Notes: generated by a model not told the origin, from the sequence alone. Positions 25,554-34,710 are shown, counted from the stretch's first letter. The stretch is DNA of 64,000 nucleotides from Halomonas alimentaria (GCF_009902005.1 NZ_WUTT01000001.1:1826227-1890226), one strand, 5' to 3'. Numbers and translations: made by a program.

Positions 25554-26173
25554 ACGTCGACCTCCTCTGAAGCAGAACGGATAATACGGGTGCTGCGGGG
25601 GACGGCGGCAAGTCGGGTGCCGCAGGTGAGGATGGCGTCGAGCCCGCGCGGGAAACGGGCGCGATTGGCGGCGAGCCGCATCATCAGCGCCTCACCACCC
25701 TGCCCCACATCCAGTCGCCGTCGACCGGGAATGCCGGGGCCACTCAGGGTCCACGGTCCCGCAGCATCCAGGCAGTCGAGCACTACCAACAGGGTGGTGC
25801 TGCGGTCCGGATAGGTGTCGCTGCCTTCCTGGAAGGCGGGAGCCTCACACTCAGCACTCCCTTCCAGGGTGGCGGGAATAACCAGGGCGAAGTCGGCCTC
25901 TTCGGGACGATCGGTCTGCCGCGCGCCGGTGTGGAAGGTCAGGGCCTCGCCAAGGCCGGCGGCATTGAGCTCGGGGGACACCCAGACCCGGGTGTCGAGA
26001 TCGCACAGGGTCAGCAGCGTAGCCCAGCAGGCGGTGCCGATGGCGGCGCCAGGCGGCGCCAGCGGTGCACCGCTCACCTGGGCGAAGGTGCCGGGCTCGG
26101 CCATCGCCGAGAGTAGCTGGCGATAGACCCGCTGGCTGTCGTGCACCGGAGTGTCGAAGGCGTTCCAGCGCAT
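25538..26173 (-). CDS. phnH: C-P lyase core subunit PhnH
   Basis: This 211-residue PLP-transferase-like-fold subunit of the core complex shows PhnH text such as PVHDSQRVYRQLLSAMAEPG near the N-terminus, TLLTLCDLDTRVWVSPEL and the PGIPGRRRLDVG loop. It starts two bases after the phnG stop. Confidence 0.93.
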   Translation of the reverse strand: MRWNAFDTPVHDSQRVYRQLLSAMAEPGTFAQVSGAPLAPPGAAIGTACWATLLTLCDLDTRVWVSPELNAAGLGEALTFHTGARQTDRPEEADFALVIPATLEGSAECEAPAFQEGSDTYPDRSTTLLVVLDCLDAAGPWTLSGPGIPGRRRLDVGQGGEALMMRLAANRARFPRGLDAILTCGTRLAAVPRSTRIIRSASEEVDVCMSP

Positions 26174-26175
26174 GG

Positions 26176-26631
26176 TTACTCTCCCCTGACCATGGTGAAG
26201 AAATCGACCCGGGTCGCCGCGGCGCGTTGGGCCTGTTCATGGCGTTCGGCGTCAAGCGCTTGCTCCAGCGGAGCCACCAGCCCCTCCTCGATGTCGGCCT
26301 GCCATTCACGGCGCTTGGCACAGGCATCCACCACGGCAATGAGCTCGGCATGACGAGTGTCACGCCCCTTCACCCAGCCATGGCCCAGCTCCGTGTCGGC
26401 GTCGGTAGCCACACCGTCATTCATGAGCTGGACGCTGGCCCGGGTCAGAGTCATCTCGCCCAGGTTGAAGGCGTTGCCGGTGCCGCCCATGCGGCCGCGC
26501 ACCATGGCCATACCTACCTCGGGGCCACGCACGCAGCGGTAGTCGGGGGTAATGCCCAACCGTGCCCATTGCTCGGCCAGGCGCTCACGGGGGGTCAGCG
26601 CGAGAATGCGCTGACGTCGTGCAGAGGTCAT
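26176..26631 (-). CDS. phnG: C-P lyase core subunit PhnG
   Basis: This 151-residue helical subunit shows PhnG landmarks: the N-terminal TSARRQRILALTPRERLAEQ, then RGRMGGTGNAFNLGEMTLTR, and a C-terminal EEGLVAPLEQALDAER. It overlaps phnF by four bases and is of usual length. Confidence 0.93.
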   Translation of the reverse strand: MTSARRQRILALTPRERLAEQWARLGITPDYRCVRGPEVGMAMVRGRMGGTGNAFNLGEMTLTRASVQLMNDGVATDADTELGHGWVKGRDTRHAELIAVVDACAKRREWQADIEEGLVAPLEQALDAERHEQAQRAAATRVDFFTMVRGE

Positions 26632-27371
26632 GCAGACACCTCGTCAGTCGGTGAGTCAGGGAAATCGATGTGATAGGCGAGCCGGTCGGCCCGGGCGCGG
26701 CTGATCGAGACCTCGACCAGGCTGCCGTCGGCATCCACGTTGTCGCTGGTCAGCTGGAGCAGCGGCGCCTGATGGGCACAGCAAAGCAGGCGTTGATCCT
26801 CGCGATCGGCGCTGCTGGCCTCGATGCGCACGCGCTTGCGGTGCAGTCGCAAGCCATAGTGCTGATCAAGCAGGGCCCTAGTGGACCCACCGCGATAGCG
26901 CTCAAGCCAACCAGGAACGCGCTCGGGGTCGAACCAGTGGCGCAGGCGCATGAGAGGCGCATCGTCCACCCAGCGCAGGGTATCCACGGCGATCAAATGT
27001 GAGTCGGCGGCCAGGCCGAAACGCACGGCGACACCTTCGGGTGCTGGCGTCAGCGCCTGGTGCAGGCACTCGGTGCGCGAGGCGATGCCCCGCTCGGCCA
27101 GATGGTGAGTGACCTTGCTGGCGGCACTCACCGCGTAGTCGAGTCGGCGGTCGACGACCAGGGTACCGAGGCCCTGATGGCGGGTGACGAGCCCCGCCCG
27201 TACCAGCTCGTCGAGCGCCCGGCGCACGGTGTGGCGGTTGACGCCGAAACGCCTGGCCAGGTGGGTCTCGCCCGGAAGCCATTCGCCGGGCTGGAAGTGC
27301 GTACGTACCTCCTGGGCCAGGGTGTCGGCCAGTGCCTGGTAGCGGGGCTCGCGAAGCGCTTGTCTAGACAT
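26628..27371 (-). CDS. phnF: GntR/HutC-family repressor of the phn operon
   Basis: This 247-residue regulator is read from ATG 27371 (AGGAG seven bases upstream). The winged helix is at about residues 10-75 (LPGETHLARRFGVNRHTVRR, then ALDELVRAGLVTRHQGLG) and the UTRA ligand domain follows. It is encoded inside the operon between phnE and phnG as in E. coli. The palindrome TGTCTAGACA overlaps its own start codons, and a longer version lies before phnC, so it probably represses both. Confidence 0.9.
   Translation of the reverse strand: MSRQALREPRYQALADTLAQEVRTHFQPGEWLPGETHLARRFGVNRHTVRRALDELVRAGLVTRHQGLGTLVVDRRLDYAVSAASKVTHHLAERGIASRTECLHQALTPAPEGVAVRFGLAADSHLIAVDTLRWVDDAPLMRLRHWFDPERVPGWLERYRGGSTRALLDQHYGLRLHRKRVRIEASSADREDQRLLCCAHQAPLLQLTSDNVDADGSLVEVSISRARADRLAYHIDFPDSPTDEVSA
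27361..27370. promoter_or_regulatory. GntR-type palindrome overlapping the phnF start
   Basis: TGTCTAGACA lies within codons 1-4 of phnF (Met-Ser-Arg-Gln). It contains GTCTAGAC, which fits the GTNTANAC core recognised by HutC-subfamily GntR regulators, and repeats the core of the palindrome before phnC. Autoregulation is a plausible inference, but a coding coincidence is possible. Confidence 0.4.
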
Positions 27372-27394
27372 GTCGGCTCCTGAAAAGAAGCGCT

Positions 27395-28180
27395 TCAGAT
27401 GAAGCGCTTGCGAACCTGTTGCGAGATCATGTCGAGCAGCGTCACGGCGACGATGATCACCAGCAAGATGGTGGCGGTCTCGGTGTACTGGAAACCACGC
27501 ATGGTTTCCCACAGCGCGACACCAATGCCGCCACCACCGACCATCCCCAGCACGGTGGCCGAGCGGATGTTGGACTCGAAGCGGTAGAGGCTCACCGAGA
27601 TCCACAGCGGCAGCACCTGGGGAACCAGTCCGAAGATGATCTCTTCGATACGCCCGGAACCGGTCACGCGAACGCCTTCCATGGGGCCGGCATCACTGGC
27701 CTCCACGGCCTCGGAAAAGAGCTTCGACAGCACGCCAGTGGTATGGATGAAAAGCGCCAGGGTGCCGGCGAAAGGCCCCAGGCCCACTGCCACCACGAAG
27801 AGCATGGCGAAGACCAGTTCGTTGATGGCGCGACAGGCATCCATCAGGCGGCGCATGGGTTGATGGACCCACCAGGGGGCGAGATTCTCGGACGAGAGCA
27901 GGCTGCAGGGCACCGCGCAGATCACCGCGAGGAGCGTGCCCCAAATCGCGATCTGGATGGTGACCAGCATCTGGTCGATGTAATGGCCCAGATTGCCCAG
28001 GCTCGGCGGCATGAAGTCGCCGGCGAGCTCGGCCATGTTGTCGGCATTGGCGACCAGCTGGCCCGGCTGCATTTCGGCGCCCTGCCAGGCCCAGCTGAGC
28101 ACTGCCAGGGTGACGCCCCAGCCGATCAGCGTGCTCCAGCGGCGTCGCGGCAGCTGAGCATCCAAGGTGGCATGTTGCAT
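27395..28180 (-). CDS. phnE: Phosphonate ABC transporter permease
   Basis: This 261-residue inner-membrane protein has about six hydrophobic segments. The permease loop reads [20 protein letters not shown] followed by [15 protein letters not shown], which is characteristic of PhnE. It lies between phnD (64 bases upstream) and phnF (23 bases downstream). A single permease gene is present, so the channel is presumably a homodimer. Confidence 0.93.
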   Translation of the reverse strand: MQHATLDAQLPRRRWSTLIGWGVTLAVLSWAWQGAEMQPGQLVANADNMAELAGDFMPPSLGNLGHYIDQMLVTIQIAIWGTLLAVICAVPCSLLSSENLAPWWVHQPMRRLMDACRAINELVFAMLFVVAVGLGPFAGTLALFIHTTGVLSKLFSEAVEASDAGPMEGVRVTGSGRIEEIIFGLVPQVLPLWISVSLYRFESNIRSATVLGMVGGGGIGVALWETMRGFQYTETATILLVIIVAVTLLDMISQQVRKRFI

Positions 28181-28243
28181 GTTGAAGTGACTCCCGATGA
28201 GGGGCCGTCATGGCCCCTCGTGATGTCGCTAGACTGTCGTGGG

Positions 28244-29269
28244 TTACTGGCTGGTCATGGCCGTGGCCGGCGCGTCGTCGGCGCTGGCCTGGAGTTCGTC
28301 CATGCGCTGGTTGAGGGCGTCGAGCTGGGCATCCAGCTCGGCCAGCTGGGCTTCGCGCGCCTCGGTGGAGAGGCTGTCGTCATTAGCGACCTGAGCGCGC
28401 TCCTTGAATAACTCCAACTGGCGAATCGGCAGCAGCTGGTCGTTACTGGATTCATCGAAACGTGCCCACTGCAGCGGCTCTAGGATCTCGCGCTGAGCCT
28501 CGGTCTCGCCGTAGGCGTAGAAGAACTCACGGAGCTCCGCCTTCAGCTCTTCCGGAAGGTTCGTACGCCAGACCAGTGGATCGGAAGGGATCAGCGGCGA
28601 CTTCCAGATCACCTTGAGCTGCTCGGCCTTCTCAGGGTTAGTGATTTCTAGACGCTCCATACCTTCGGTGTTGAAGGTGGCCACATCGACCTGCTGATTG
28701 GCCACGGACAGCGCGTTGGTCTCATGGCTGGAATTCATGGTGCGCTTGAAGGCGGTGGAGGCATCGACGCCGTTCTTCGCGAAGACGTAGTAGCTCGGCA
28801 CCAGATAACCGGAGGTGGAGTTGGGGTCGCCATTGCCGAAGATCAGCTCGTCAGCACGGCTCAGCATGTCCTCTACACTTTCCACGTCACTGTCGCGGTG
28901 AGTGATCAGCAGGCTCCAGTAACCCGGCGAGCCATCGGCAGCAACGGTCTGGGCGAAGATCTCGCCGCCGGCGCGGTCCACGGCTTCCATGGCAGACTTA
29001 TTGCCGTACCAGGCCAGGTCGACCTTGTCGAAGCGCATCGCCTGGATAACGGCGGCGTAGTCGGTGGCGAAGAAGGGCTTAATCTCACGGCCAAGTTCGC
29101 GGGACATGTCATCCAGGAAGGGCTGCCACTGATCAGCCTGGTTCTGGCTGGACTCGGTGGAGATGATGCCGAAGTTGAGAGTCTCGGCGGCCAGGGTCAG
29201 CTGACTGGCGAACAGGCTGGCGCCGGCGACCAGCGGCAGTGCGAAACGACGAAACGGGAAGCGGGACAT
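28244..29269 (-). CDS. phnD: Phosphonate-binding periplasmic protein
   Basis: This 341-residue protein has a signal peptide (residues 1-27, ...FASQLTLA|AE). The phosphonate-binding landmarks are FGIISTESSQNQADQWQPFL, the AWYGNKSAMEAV segment and NGDPNSTSGYLVPSYY with the Ser-Thr-Ser phosphate loop. A C-terminal extension after about residue 300 is a predicted coiled coil (Ala/Leu/Gln/Asp-rich). Confidence 0.93.
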   Translation of the reverse strand: MSRFPFRRFALPLVAGASLFASQLTLAAETLNFGIISTESSQNQADQWQPFLDDMSRELGREIKPFFATDYAAVIQAMRFDKVDLAWYGNKSAMEAVDRAGGEIFAQTVAADGSPGYWSLLITHRDSDVESVEDMLSRADELIFGNGDPNSTSGYLVPSYYVFAKNGVDASTAFKRTMNSSHETNALSVANQQVDVATFNTEGMERLEITNPEKAEQLKVIWKSPLIPSDPLVWRTNLPEELKAELREFFYAYGETEAQREILEPLQWARFDESSNDQLLPIRQLELFKERAQVANDDSLSTEAREAQLAELDAQLDALNQRMDELQASADDAPATAMTSQ

Positions 29270-29320
29270 GGGTAGGTCTCCTTGGGATGTCGAGTAAGCG
29301 TCAAGTGGTTGGGCTGGGTG

Positions 29321-30148
29321 TTACCCCAAAGCACCGATGGCATTGCCGATGTCTTGGGGAGCCGGCTTGGCACGCAGCTCATCCAGGCCGGCATTGGCAT
29401 AAAGCGCCTCGAGGCGAGCATCGGTAAGGTCGCTGGTGGGTCCATCGAAGTAGAGGCGGCCCTCCTTCAGCGCGATGGTTCGCGGGCAGAAGCGGCGAGC
29501 CACTTCCACCTGATGCAGGGTGACCAGCACGGTGCGACCGTCCTCGGCGTTGATACGGGCCAGGATCTCCATCACTTCGCGGGAGCTACGCGGGTCCAGT
29601 GAGGCAATGGGCTCATCGGCGAGGATGATGTCGGCGTCCTGCATGAGGACGCGGGCGATGGCCACACGCTGCATCTGGCCGCCGGAAAGGGTGTTGGCGC
29701 GCTGATGGGCCAGGGAATCGATGCCAACGCGGGCCAGTGCCCGCAGAGCCTGATCGGTTTCCTCGGCGGTGAAGCGACCCAGCAAGGAGCGGCCACGCGG
29801 CATGCTGCCCAGACGGCCGATCAGCACATTGGTAAGCACGCTCAGGCGGCCGACGAGGTTGAACTGCTGGAAGATGTAACCGGTACGGCAGCGCTCGGCG
29901 CGGGTGCGGCGAGTGAGGCGGCCAGCGCTCTGGATGTCGCGACCGAGTACCTCGATGCGGCTGTGGCTATCACGGTTGGCGCGGGTGAGCCCGGCCATGT
30001 GGCGCATCAAGGTGGACTTGCCGGAGCCCGACGGGCCCACCAGGGCAACCATTTCGCCGGGAGATACGGAAAAGCCGACCTCGCGAAGAACCGGGTGCTG
30101 GCCGAAGGTCTTGCTGACCCGATCGACCAGGATGCTGTGAATCGACAT
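29321..30148 (-). CDS. phnC: Phosphonate ABC transporter ATP-binding protein
   Basis: This 275-residue ATPase is the first gene of phnCDEFGHIJKLMNP. Walker [10 protein letters not shown], the signature [15 protein letters not shown] and Walker [14 protein letters not shown] are intact, and [20 protein letters not shown] is the PhnC Q-loop text. About 55 bases upstream lie a GntR-type palindrome and a candidate Pho box, so the whole operon is probably read from here. Confidence 0.93.
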   Translation of the reverse strand: MSIHSILVDRVSKTFGQHPVLREVGFSVSPGEMVALVGPSGSGKSTLMRHMAGLTRANRDSHSRIEVLGRDIQSAGRLTRRTRAERCRTGYIFQQFNLVGRLSVLTNVLIGRLGSMPRGRSLLGRFTAEETDQALRALARVGIDSLAHQRANTLSGGQMQRVAIARVLMQDADIILADEPIASLDPRSSREVMEILARINAEDGRTVLVTLHQVEVARRFCPRTIALKEGRLYFDGPTSDLTDARLEALYANAGLDELRAKPAPQDIGNAIGALG

Positions 30149-30202
30149 GACGCCTCTCCTCTTGGGAATGGCATCAGTGTCGCGGTGTCAGGTTAACGGC
30201 AG

Positions 30203-30214
30203 TTGTCTAGACAA
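30203..30214. promoter_or_regulatory. Perfect 12-bp palindrome ahead of phnC, candidate PhnF operator
   Basis: TTGTCTAGACAA is perfectly self-complementary and contains the HutC/GntR core GTCTAGAC. It lies 55 bases before the phnC start. The same core recurs at the phnF start, and phnF encodes a HutC-type regulator. Confidence 0.6.
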
Positions 30215-30231
30215 TGATGATCTCGTGACAG
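30214..30231 (-). promoter_or_regulatory. Candidate Pho box before phnC
   Basis: On the minus strand CTGTCACGAGATCATCAT fits the two-half Pho box CTGTCAT-N4-CTGTCAT: the first half matches 6 of 7 positions, the second is weaker. It abuts the GntR-type palindrome, so phosphate-starvation activation and PhnF repression could meet here. Confidence 0.4.
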
Positions 30232-30525
30232 TGCGTCACCGTAGACGGGGGGAGACTCACTAAGAAAAGAAGAGCAGCTTGGAAGAATCAATGAGTTAGA
30301 GAAGGAGGGTCATGGAACCGTAATTACAATGACGGCAAAGTGTCACGGAAGACAGTATTCAAGAGCAGGTGGCACTGAATCGCTCGCCATCTGGTAGATG
30401 GGAGGTCGTAAAGTAGAATCTTGAGCAGTAGGCCAGGCCCCGAGCCGAGCTCCAGCTAAATTCATCATAACCAACATTATGTGGAAATTTGGGCACAAGA
30501 GTTCCGATAAGCCATGAAAAAGCCG
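30232..30525. other. Non-coding stretch upstream of the phn operon
   Basis: No gene or clear signal is seen between the phn control region and the hairpin at 30526. Confidence 0.4.
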
Positions 30526-30557
30526 AACCCAATTGGCAGTACCAAAAAGGTTCGGCT
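30526..30557 (-). terminator. Terminator for minus-strand transcripts from the TRAP-dipeptidase operon
   Basis: AGCCGAACC (30531-30539) pairs with GGTTCGGCT (30549-30557). Read on the minus strand, the stem is followed by five Ts (30527-30531), the form of a rho-independent terminator. It lies beyond the 39-bp repeat array, so that array would be in the 3' untranslated part of the operon transcript. A TCTTAT on the other side could allow weak plus-strand termination. Confidence 0.6.
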
Positions 30558-30624
30558 TCTTATCCCACTACCGCGGGATACACTGCAATTTGATCAACCA
30601 ACTTCGCTAAGAATATAGCGCTTA

Positions 30625-30912
30625 GTTCAATCGTCCCCGCGTTTGCGGGCGCGCGTCAGCTGGTTCGACCATCCCCGCGTCTGCGGGCGCATGTCACATT
30701 GGTTCGACCATCCCCGCATCTGCGGGCGCATGTCACATTGGTTCGACCATCCCCGCATCTGCGGGTGTATGTCACATTGGTTCGATCATCCCCGCGTCTG
30801 CGGGCGCACGTCACGTTGGTTCGATCATCCCCGCGTCTGCGGGCGCACGTCACGTTGGTTCGACCATCCCCGCGTCTGCGGGGGCACGTAACATTAGTTC
30901 GACAATCCCCGC
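30625..30912. repeat. 39-bp tandem array built from a type I-E CRISPR-repeat-like palindrome
   Basis: Eight CCCC-anchored units start at 30635, 30673, 30712, 30751, 30790, 30829, 30868 and 30907; all steps are 39 bases except the first (38). Each unit has the stem CCCCGC-GTCT-GCGGG preceded by GGTTCGACCAT and followed by CGCACGTCACGT-like text. The stem and GGTTC arm strongly resemble the conserved part of type I-E CRISPR repeats, but the would-be spacers are about 10 bases and nearly identical. No cas gene is in the window. Because 39 is divisible by three, false frames such as WFDHPRVCGRTSR repeat through it. End units are degenerate. Confidence 0.85.
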
Positions 30913-31032
30913 TTACGATAGGTTCACAGTGTATGGCAGGTCAAACCCATAATAAATGGCCTTTGATGCTCTACCGAAACTAGCTAAACAAGACCAAAAA
31001 AGAATGTCAACTACACGGTGACTGACAATTAC

Positions 31033-31791
31033 CTACAGCTGCCTCCTCCACCGGCTTTCGACCGTTGCCAGCTCGGCTGGGCCATAGATCGCCCGTTCGT
31101 GCTGCCCGTAATGAGCCCAGAGTTGGTCACCGGAGTCATAGTGCCACCACTCGCTGGGCAGGTTTGTGAATCCCGCCTCGTACATCACCGCGTAGAGCAG
31201 ACGGCGGTTGTCGCGTACCTGCCGCTGAGTCTCCGACAGAGCTTCACGGTTCTCGAAGTAGGCAGTGTGCGAAGCCGGTACGGCCTCATCGAAGAGCGTG
31301 CCCATGTTGAGCGGTAACCCATCGGCATCGCTCAGCGTGACATCCACCGCCCCACCGGTCAGGTGGGGGCTGGGGGCCTCCGGTTCCCGGCTGGGGACCG
31401 AGACGAACTCCCGGGTGCGGGCCAGCAGCGCTTCCTGGTCGAGCTCCGGGTGGTGGGCGCGAATCGCCTCCTGGAGGGTGTCAAACAGGTACTGCTGCAC
31501 TCGCCAGGGTCGCCAGCCGTCGAGGATGATCAGACCCATTCCCTCGGGCAGCGAACGCGCCACCCTGAGCAGACGGCGATACACCCCTTCCCGAACGTAG
31601 CATTCGTTCACCGCCCCCGGCACGCTCTGCTTTGCATACACGGGGAATACCTTGATCGGCGCCGGCGCGAGGCTTAGCGGCACCAGCGGCTCGTCGCTGC
31701 CCTGTATGGGGATCCGGCTCAGCACCGGCCAGTCCGGCTCGGGCCTCTCGACGATCGGGGTGGCAGTCAGCTGAGAAAGGGAATCCGTCAT
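31033..31791 (-). CDS. VanX-type D-alanyl-D-alanine dipeptidase
   Basis: This 252-residue zinc peptidase of the M15D family has all catalytic parts in VanX spacing: Arg94 in DGWRPW, zinc ligands H143 and D150 in HLTGGAVDVTL, catalytic E214 and zinc ligand H217 in EWWHYD. I use ATG 31791, as the longer frame needs a TTG that overlaps the transporter stop. It has no signal peptide, so it acts in the cytoplasm. It follows a TRAP transporter by four bases, suggesting that the imported substrate is a D-Ala-D-Ala-like dipeptide or muropeptide fragment, not antibiotic resistance (no vanA/vanH nearby). Confidence 0.85.
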   Translation of the reverse strand: MTDSLSQLTATPIVERPEPDWPVLSRIPIQGSDEPLVPLSLAPAPIKVFPVYAKQSVPGAVNECYVREGVYRRLLRVARSLPEGMGLIILDGWRPWRVQQYLFDTLQEAIRAHHPELDQEALLARTREFVSVPSREPEAPSPHLTGGAVDVTLSDADGLPLNMGTLFDEAVPASHTAYFENREALSETQRQVRDNRRLLYAVMYEAGFTNLPSEWWHYDSGDQLWAHYGQHERAIYGPAELATVESRWRRQL

Positions 31792-31795
31792 TGCA

Positions 31796-33073
31796 CTATC
31801 CAAGCAGTGTGGGGAGCCAGAGCGTCAGCCCCGGGAACAGGATCAGGAGCAACAGCACCAGAACCGCCGTCAGTACGAATGGCCAGATGGTCCGAAACAG
31901 CGACACGATCTCCAGGCGGCTGACCGCAGCGGCAACGAACACGCAGGCACCCATGGGCGGGGTGATCAAGGCGATGGTGATGTTGAGGGTGATGATGATG
32001 CCCAAGTGCACCGGGTCGATCCCGGCCATCATCGCCACCGGGGAGAAGATCGGCGTCAGCAGCATCAGCGCCGAAACCTCCTCCATGAACATGCCGGTGA
32101 CGAAGGTGATCAGGCTCAGCATCAGCAGGATCACCACCGGCTGTTCGATGTAGGGAGCCAGCAGCTCGACGAACTGGTTGGGCACCTGGGCGTAGGAGAG
32201 CAGCCAGCTGATGGTGGCCGAGGCCGCCATGATCAGGAAGATGGCCGAGGTGAGACGCGTGGTATCGACGATGGCCTTCCACAGGTCGGCCAGGCGTAGG
32301 TTGCCAAGTGCGGCACCACACAGCGCCACATACAGAGCGGTCAGGGCGCCGGACTCGGTCGGCGTGACGAACCCCAGCACGATACCCGCCACGATGATGA
32401 AAGGTGCCACTAATGCCGGGAGTGCCCCCACCGCAGTGACCAGCAGTTCCCGTGCGCTGGGCAGCCCGCCTCGCTTCTCCATCCCGACGCGCCAGGCATA
32501 CCAGGCGTTCATGCCCATGAAGGCTACGCCCAGCAGTAGCCCAGGGATCACCCCCGCGAGGAAGAGGTCGCCCACCGAGGTGTTGGTCAGCGAGGCATAG
32601 AGAATCATGAAGATGCTCGGCGGAATGATCGGCCCGATCAGCGAGCTGCCGGCGGTGAGCCCGGCAGCGAAGGCCGTGGAGTAGCCTTCCTTGCGCATCG
32701 GGGGGACCAGCAGCGAGCCCAGCGCCGAGGTATCGGCGACCGCCGAGCCGTTGACCCCGGCGAAGAACACACTGGACACCACGTTGACGTGTCCCATGCC
32801 CCCGCGCAGATGGCCCACCAGCAGCTTGGCGAAGGCCATCAGGCGATCGGTGAGGCGAGTCACATTCATCAGGTTGCCGGCCAGGATGAACAGCGGGATG
32901 GCCATCAGCGAGAAAGCATTGATGCCGCCAAAGAACTGCTGGGGCAGCATGCGCGGAATCATGCTGGGGTCGACGAACAGAAAGCCAACCAGCGAGGTGG
33001 CCAGCAGGGACACGAACAACGGTAGGCCCAGCAGCACGTGCACCAGGAAGACAGCGAGCATGGTCAGGGTCAT
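31796..33073 (-). CDS. TRAP transporter large permease (DctM-type)
   Basis: This 425-residue membrane protein is read from ATG 33073, which overlaps the small permease stop by four bases. About 12 hydrophobic segments are seen with DctM landmarks GVNGSAVADTSALGSLLVPP, AGLTAGSSLIGPIIPPSIFM and ITLNITIALITPPMGACVFV. It works with the DctQ- and DctP-type proteins upstream in sodium-driven uptake. Confidence 0.92.
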   Translation of the reverse strand: MTLTMLAVFLVHVLLGLPLFVSLLATSLVGFLFVDPSMIPRMLPQQFFGGINAFSLMAIPLFILAGNLMNVTRLTDRLMAFAKLLVGHLRGGMGHVNVVSSVFFAGVNGSAVADTSALGSLLVPPMRKEGYSTAFAAGLTAGSSLIGPIIPPSIFMILYASLTNTSVGDLFLAGVIPGLLLGVAFMGMNAWYAWRVGMEKRGGLPSARELLVTAVGALPALVAPFIIVAGIVLGFVTPTESGALTALYVALCGAALGNLRLADLWKAIVDTTRLTSAIFLIMAASATISWLLSYAQVPNQFVELLAPYIEQPVVILLMLSLITFVTGMFMEEVSALMLLTPIFSPVAMMAGIDPVHLGIIITLNITIALITPPMGACVFVAAAVSRLEIVSLFRTIWPFVLTAVLVLLLLILFPGLTLWLPTLLG

Positions 33074-33576
33074 GACGCTTCCTCCGTCTCCGCCATCTCC
33101 GAGAGTTCCTTGAGGGGAGCCGGCCCGTACCAGAGCGCCTGCCAGGCCAGCAGCGCAAAGCCGATTGGCATCGCCATCATCGGCACCGTGCGGCTGATCC
33201 CCAGCCCCTGGCTGGTGAACATGGAGACCGACTGCGCATAGCGATAGCTGAAGATCGCCGCGGCAATGGCGATAGCGAGGGTAAGCAGCCATTGGTAGAG
33301 GTTGAGCAGGCGTCGCAGTGACACCGGCAGCAGCCGCTCGATCAGCGCCACTCGCATATGGCCACCCTCGACCCACACGGCTCCGGCGGCCAGCAGGACG
33401 CTGCCGATGATCAGGTAGCGGGCCAGCTCATCCGTCCAGATGGGCGCCCCGCCGGCGAGATAGCGCATGAAGACGCCATACAGGATGATGGCCAGGTCGA
33501 TCAGCAGCAGTGTGCTGGCCACGGACAAAGACACACGGCGGCTGGCCCCCAGCACGCGAGCGTTCAGGGATGACAT
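33070..33576 (-). CDS. TRAP transporter small permease (DctQ-type)
   Basis: This 168-residue protein has four hydrophobic segments and the DctQ motif GGAPIWTDELARYLIIGSVL (conserved W-x-E-E/D-x-A-R). It lies 72 bases after the binding-protein gene and overlaps the large permease. Confidence 0.9.
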   Translation of the reverse strand: MSSLNARVLGASRRVSLSVASTLLLIDLAIILYGVFMRYLAGGAPIWTDELARYLIIGSVLLAAGAVWVEGGHMRVALIERLLPVSLRRLLNLYQWLLTLAIAIAAAIFSYRYAQSVSMFTSQGLGISRTVPMMAMPIGFALLAWQALWYGPAPLKELSEMAETEEAS

Positions 33577-33648
33577 GAAGGATTCCGGAGTTGTCGCGGT
33601 ATGAGAATCTGGGCAGGCGCGGTGGCCTGCCCCGTGGGATGGTGATGA

Positions 33649-34710
33649 TTACTCGGTCAGGTGGGTCATGCCGGCGTCTTCGAGTGCCATCTCGATGAAG
33701 CGCGGCTCTATGTCACGCTCGCCTAGCCACTCCAGGTAGGCAGGCTGGCCCAGCTCACGAAACTCATCCAACTCATCCTGAGACGGCCGGATGATTTCCA
33801 TGCCCTGCTCTTCGAGGAAGGCGATACGCTCGTCCACCTGAGCCGCGTTGTGTTCACGTGCCATCTGGTTGGCCTCCTCGACGGCCTCCAGGAAGGCGCC
33901 ACGCATCTCCTCATCCCATCCATCGATCATCGCGCCGTTGCCGACCAGGAATTGGTCCGAGTACTGGATATTGGCCAGGGTGAGGTAGTCCTGCACCTCA
34001 TAGAGGCTGCCGAGGATGATGTACATAGGCGGGTTCATCTGGCCATCGGCAACCCCGGTGCGTAGCGCCATGTAGACCTCGGTCCACGGGATCGGGGTGC
34101 CGGAGGCGCCGAAGGCCTCGTAGAGGGCGACCTGGCTGGGGTCCATGGCGCGGAAGCGCAAACCCTCGAAGTCCTCGGGTGAAGAGATCGGGCGCTCATC
34201 GTTGGTGAAGGCCAGGAAACCGCCCTCCTCCACCACGGCGAGCAGCTCCAGGCCGGTACGCTCACGCAGCGCGTCTTCCACCGCCTGCCAGTACTGGCCC
34301 TCGTCGAAGAAGGTGCGCGCCGATTCGAAGTCGTCGAACAGGAAGGGAATCGCGCTGACGAAGATCTCTGGCACCACCGGCGACATGCCAGCAAAGGAGG
34401 CGATGTTGAGACTGGGGGTGTTCATTACCTGCTCCATGCGCTCCTGCTCTTCGCCCAGCTGGCTGTTGGCATAGAGCTTCAGCTCGATCTCACCCTCGGT
34501 CTTGTCCTCGACCAGTTGCTTCAGGTTGGTGGCGAAGACGTGCACGGCATTTTTCTCGGGATCCGGCGCGCCGTTATAGCCGATGTTGACGGTGGTGGCG
34601 GCCTGGGCATTGCCGGCAAAGGCAGCGGCGAGACAGGCCGTCAGAAGCGGTGCACCGGCTAAGGAACGACCAATACGAGAGGTGAGAGGCTTGCGAGTAG
34701 ACAGGGTCAT
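33649..34710 (-). CDS. TRAP transporter periplasmic binding protein (DctP-type)
   Basis: This 353-residue protein starts at ATG 34710 (GGAG six bases upstream). The signal peptide ends ...FAGNAQA|AT near residue 38. DctP landmarks are present: VFATNLKQLVEDKTEGEIEL, PFLFDDFESARTFFDE, ENFEGLRFR-like DFEGLRFRAMDP with the substrate-binding arginine, and YMALRTGVADGQMNPP. The ligand is unknown; the neighbouring VanX-like peptidase suggests a dipeptide or amino-acid-like acid. Confidence 0.92.
   Translation of the reverse strand: MTLSTRKPLTSRIGRSLAGAPLLTACLAAAFAGNAQAATTVNIGYNGAPDPEKNAVHVFATNLKQLVEDKTEGEIELKLYANSQLGEEQERMEQVMNTPSLNIASFAGMSPVVPEIFVSAIPFLFDDFESARTFFDEGQYWQAVEDALRERTGLELLAVVEEGGFLAFTNDERPISSPEDFEGLRFRAMDPSQVALYEAFGASGTPIPWTEVYMALRTGVADGQMNPPMYIILGSLYEVQDYLTLANIQYSDQFLVGNGAMIDGWDEEMRGAFLEAVEEANQMAREHNAAQVDERIAFLEEQGMEIIRPSQDELDEFRELGQPAYLEWLGERDIEPRFIEMALEDAGMTHLTE

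Noticed and set aside
30643..30891. A protein of 13-residue repeats (WFDHPRVCGRTSR type)
   Set aside because: It is an artefact of a tandem repeat whose length divides by three; other frames are open as well and there is no ribosome site.
30625..30912. A CRISPR array
   Set aside because: The repeats look like type I-E repeats, but spacers are about 10 bases and nearly identical, the period is 39, and no cas gene is near.
31033..31791. A vancomycin-resistance gene
   Set aside because: VanX-type residues are present, but vanA/vanH/vanS are absent, the host looks Gram-negative, and the context is a nutrient transporter.
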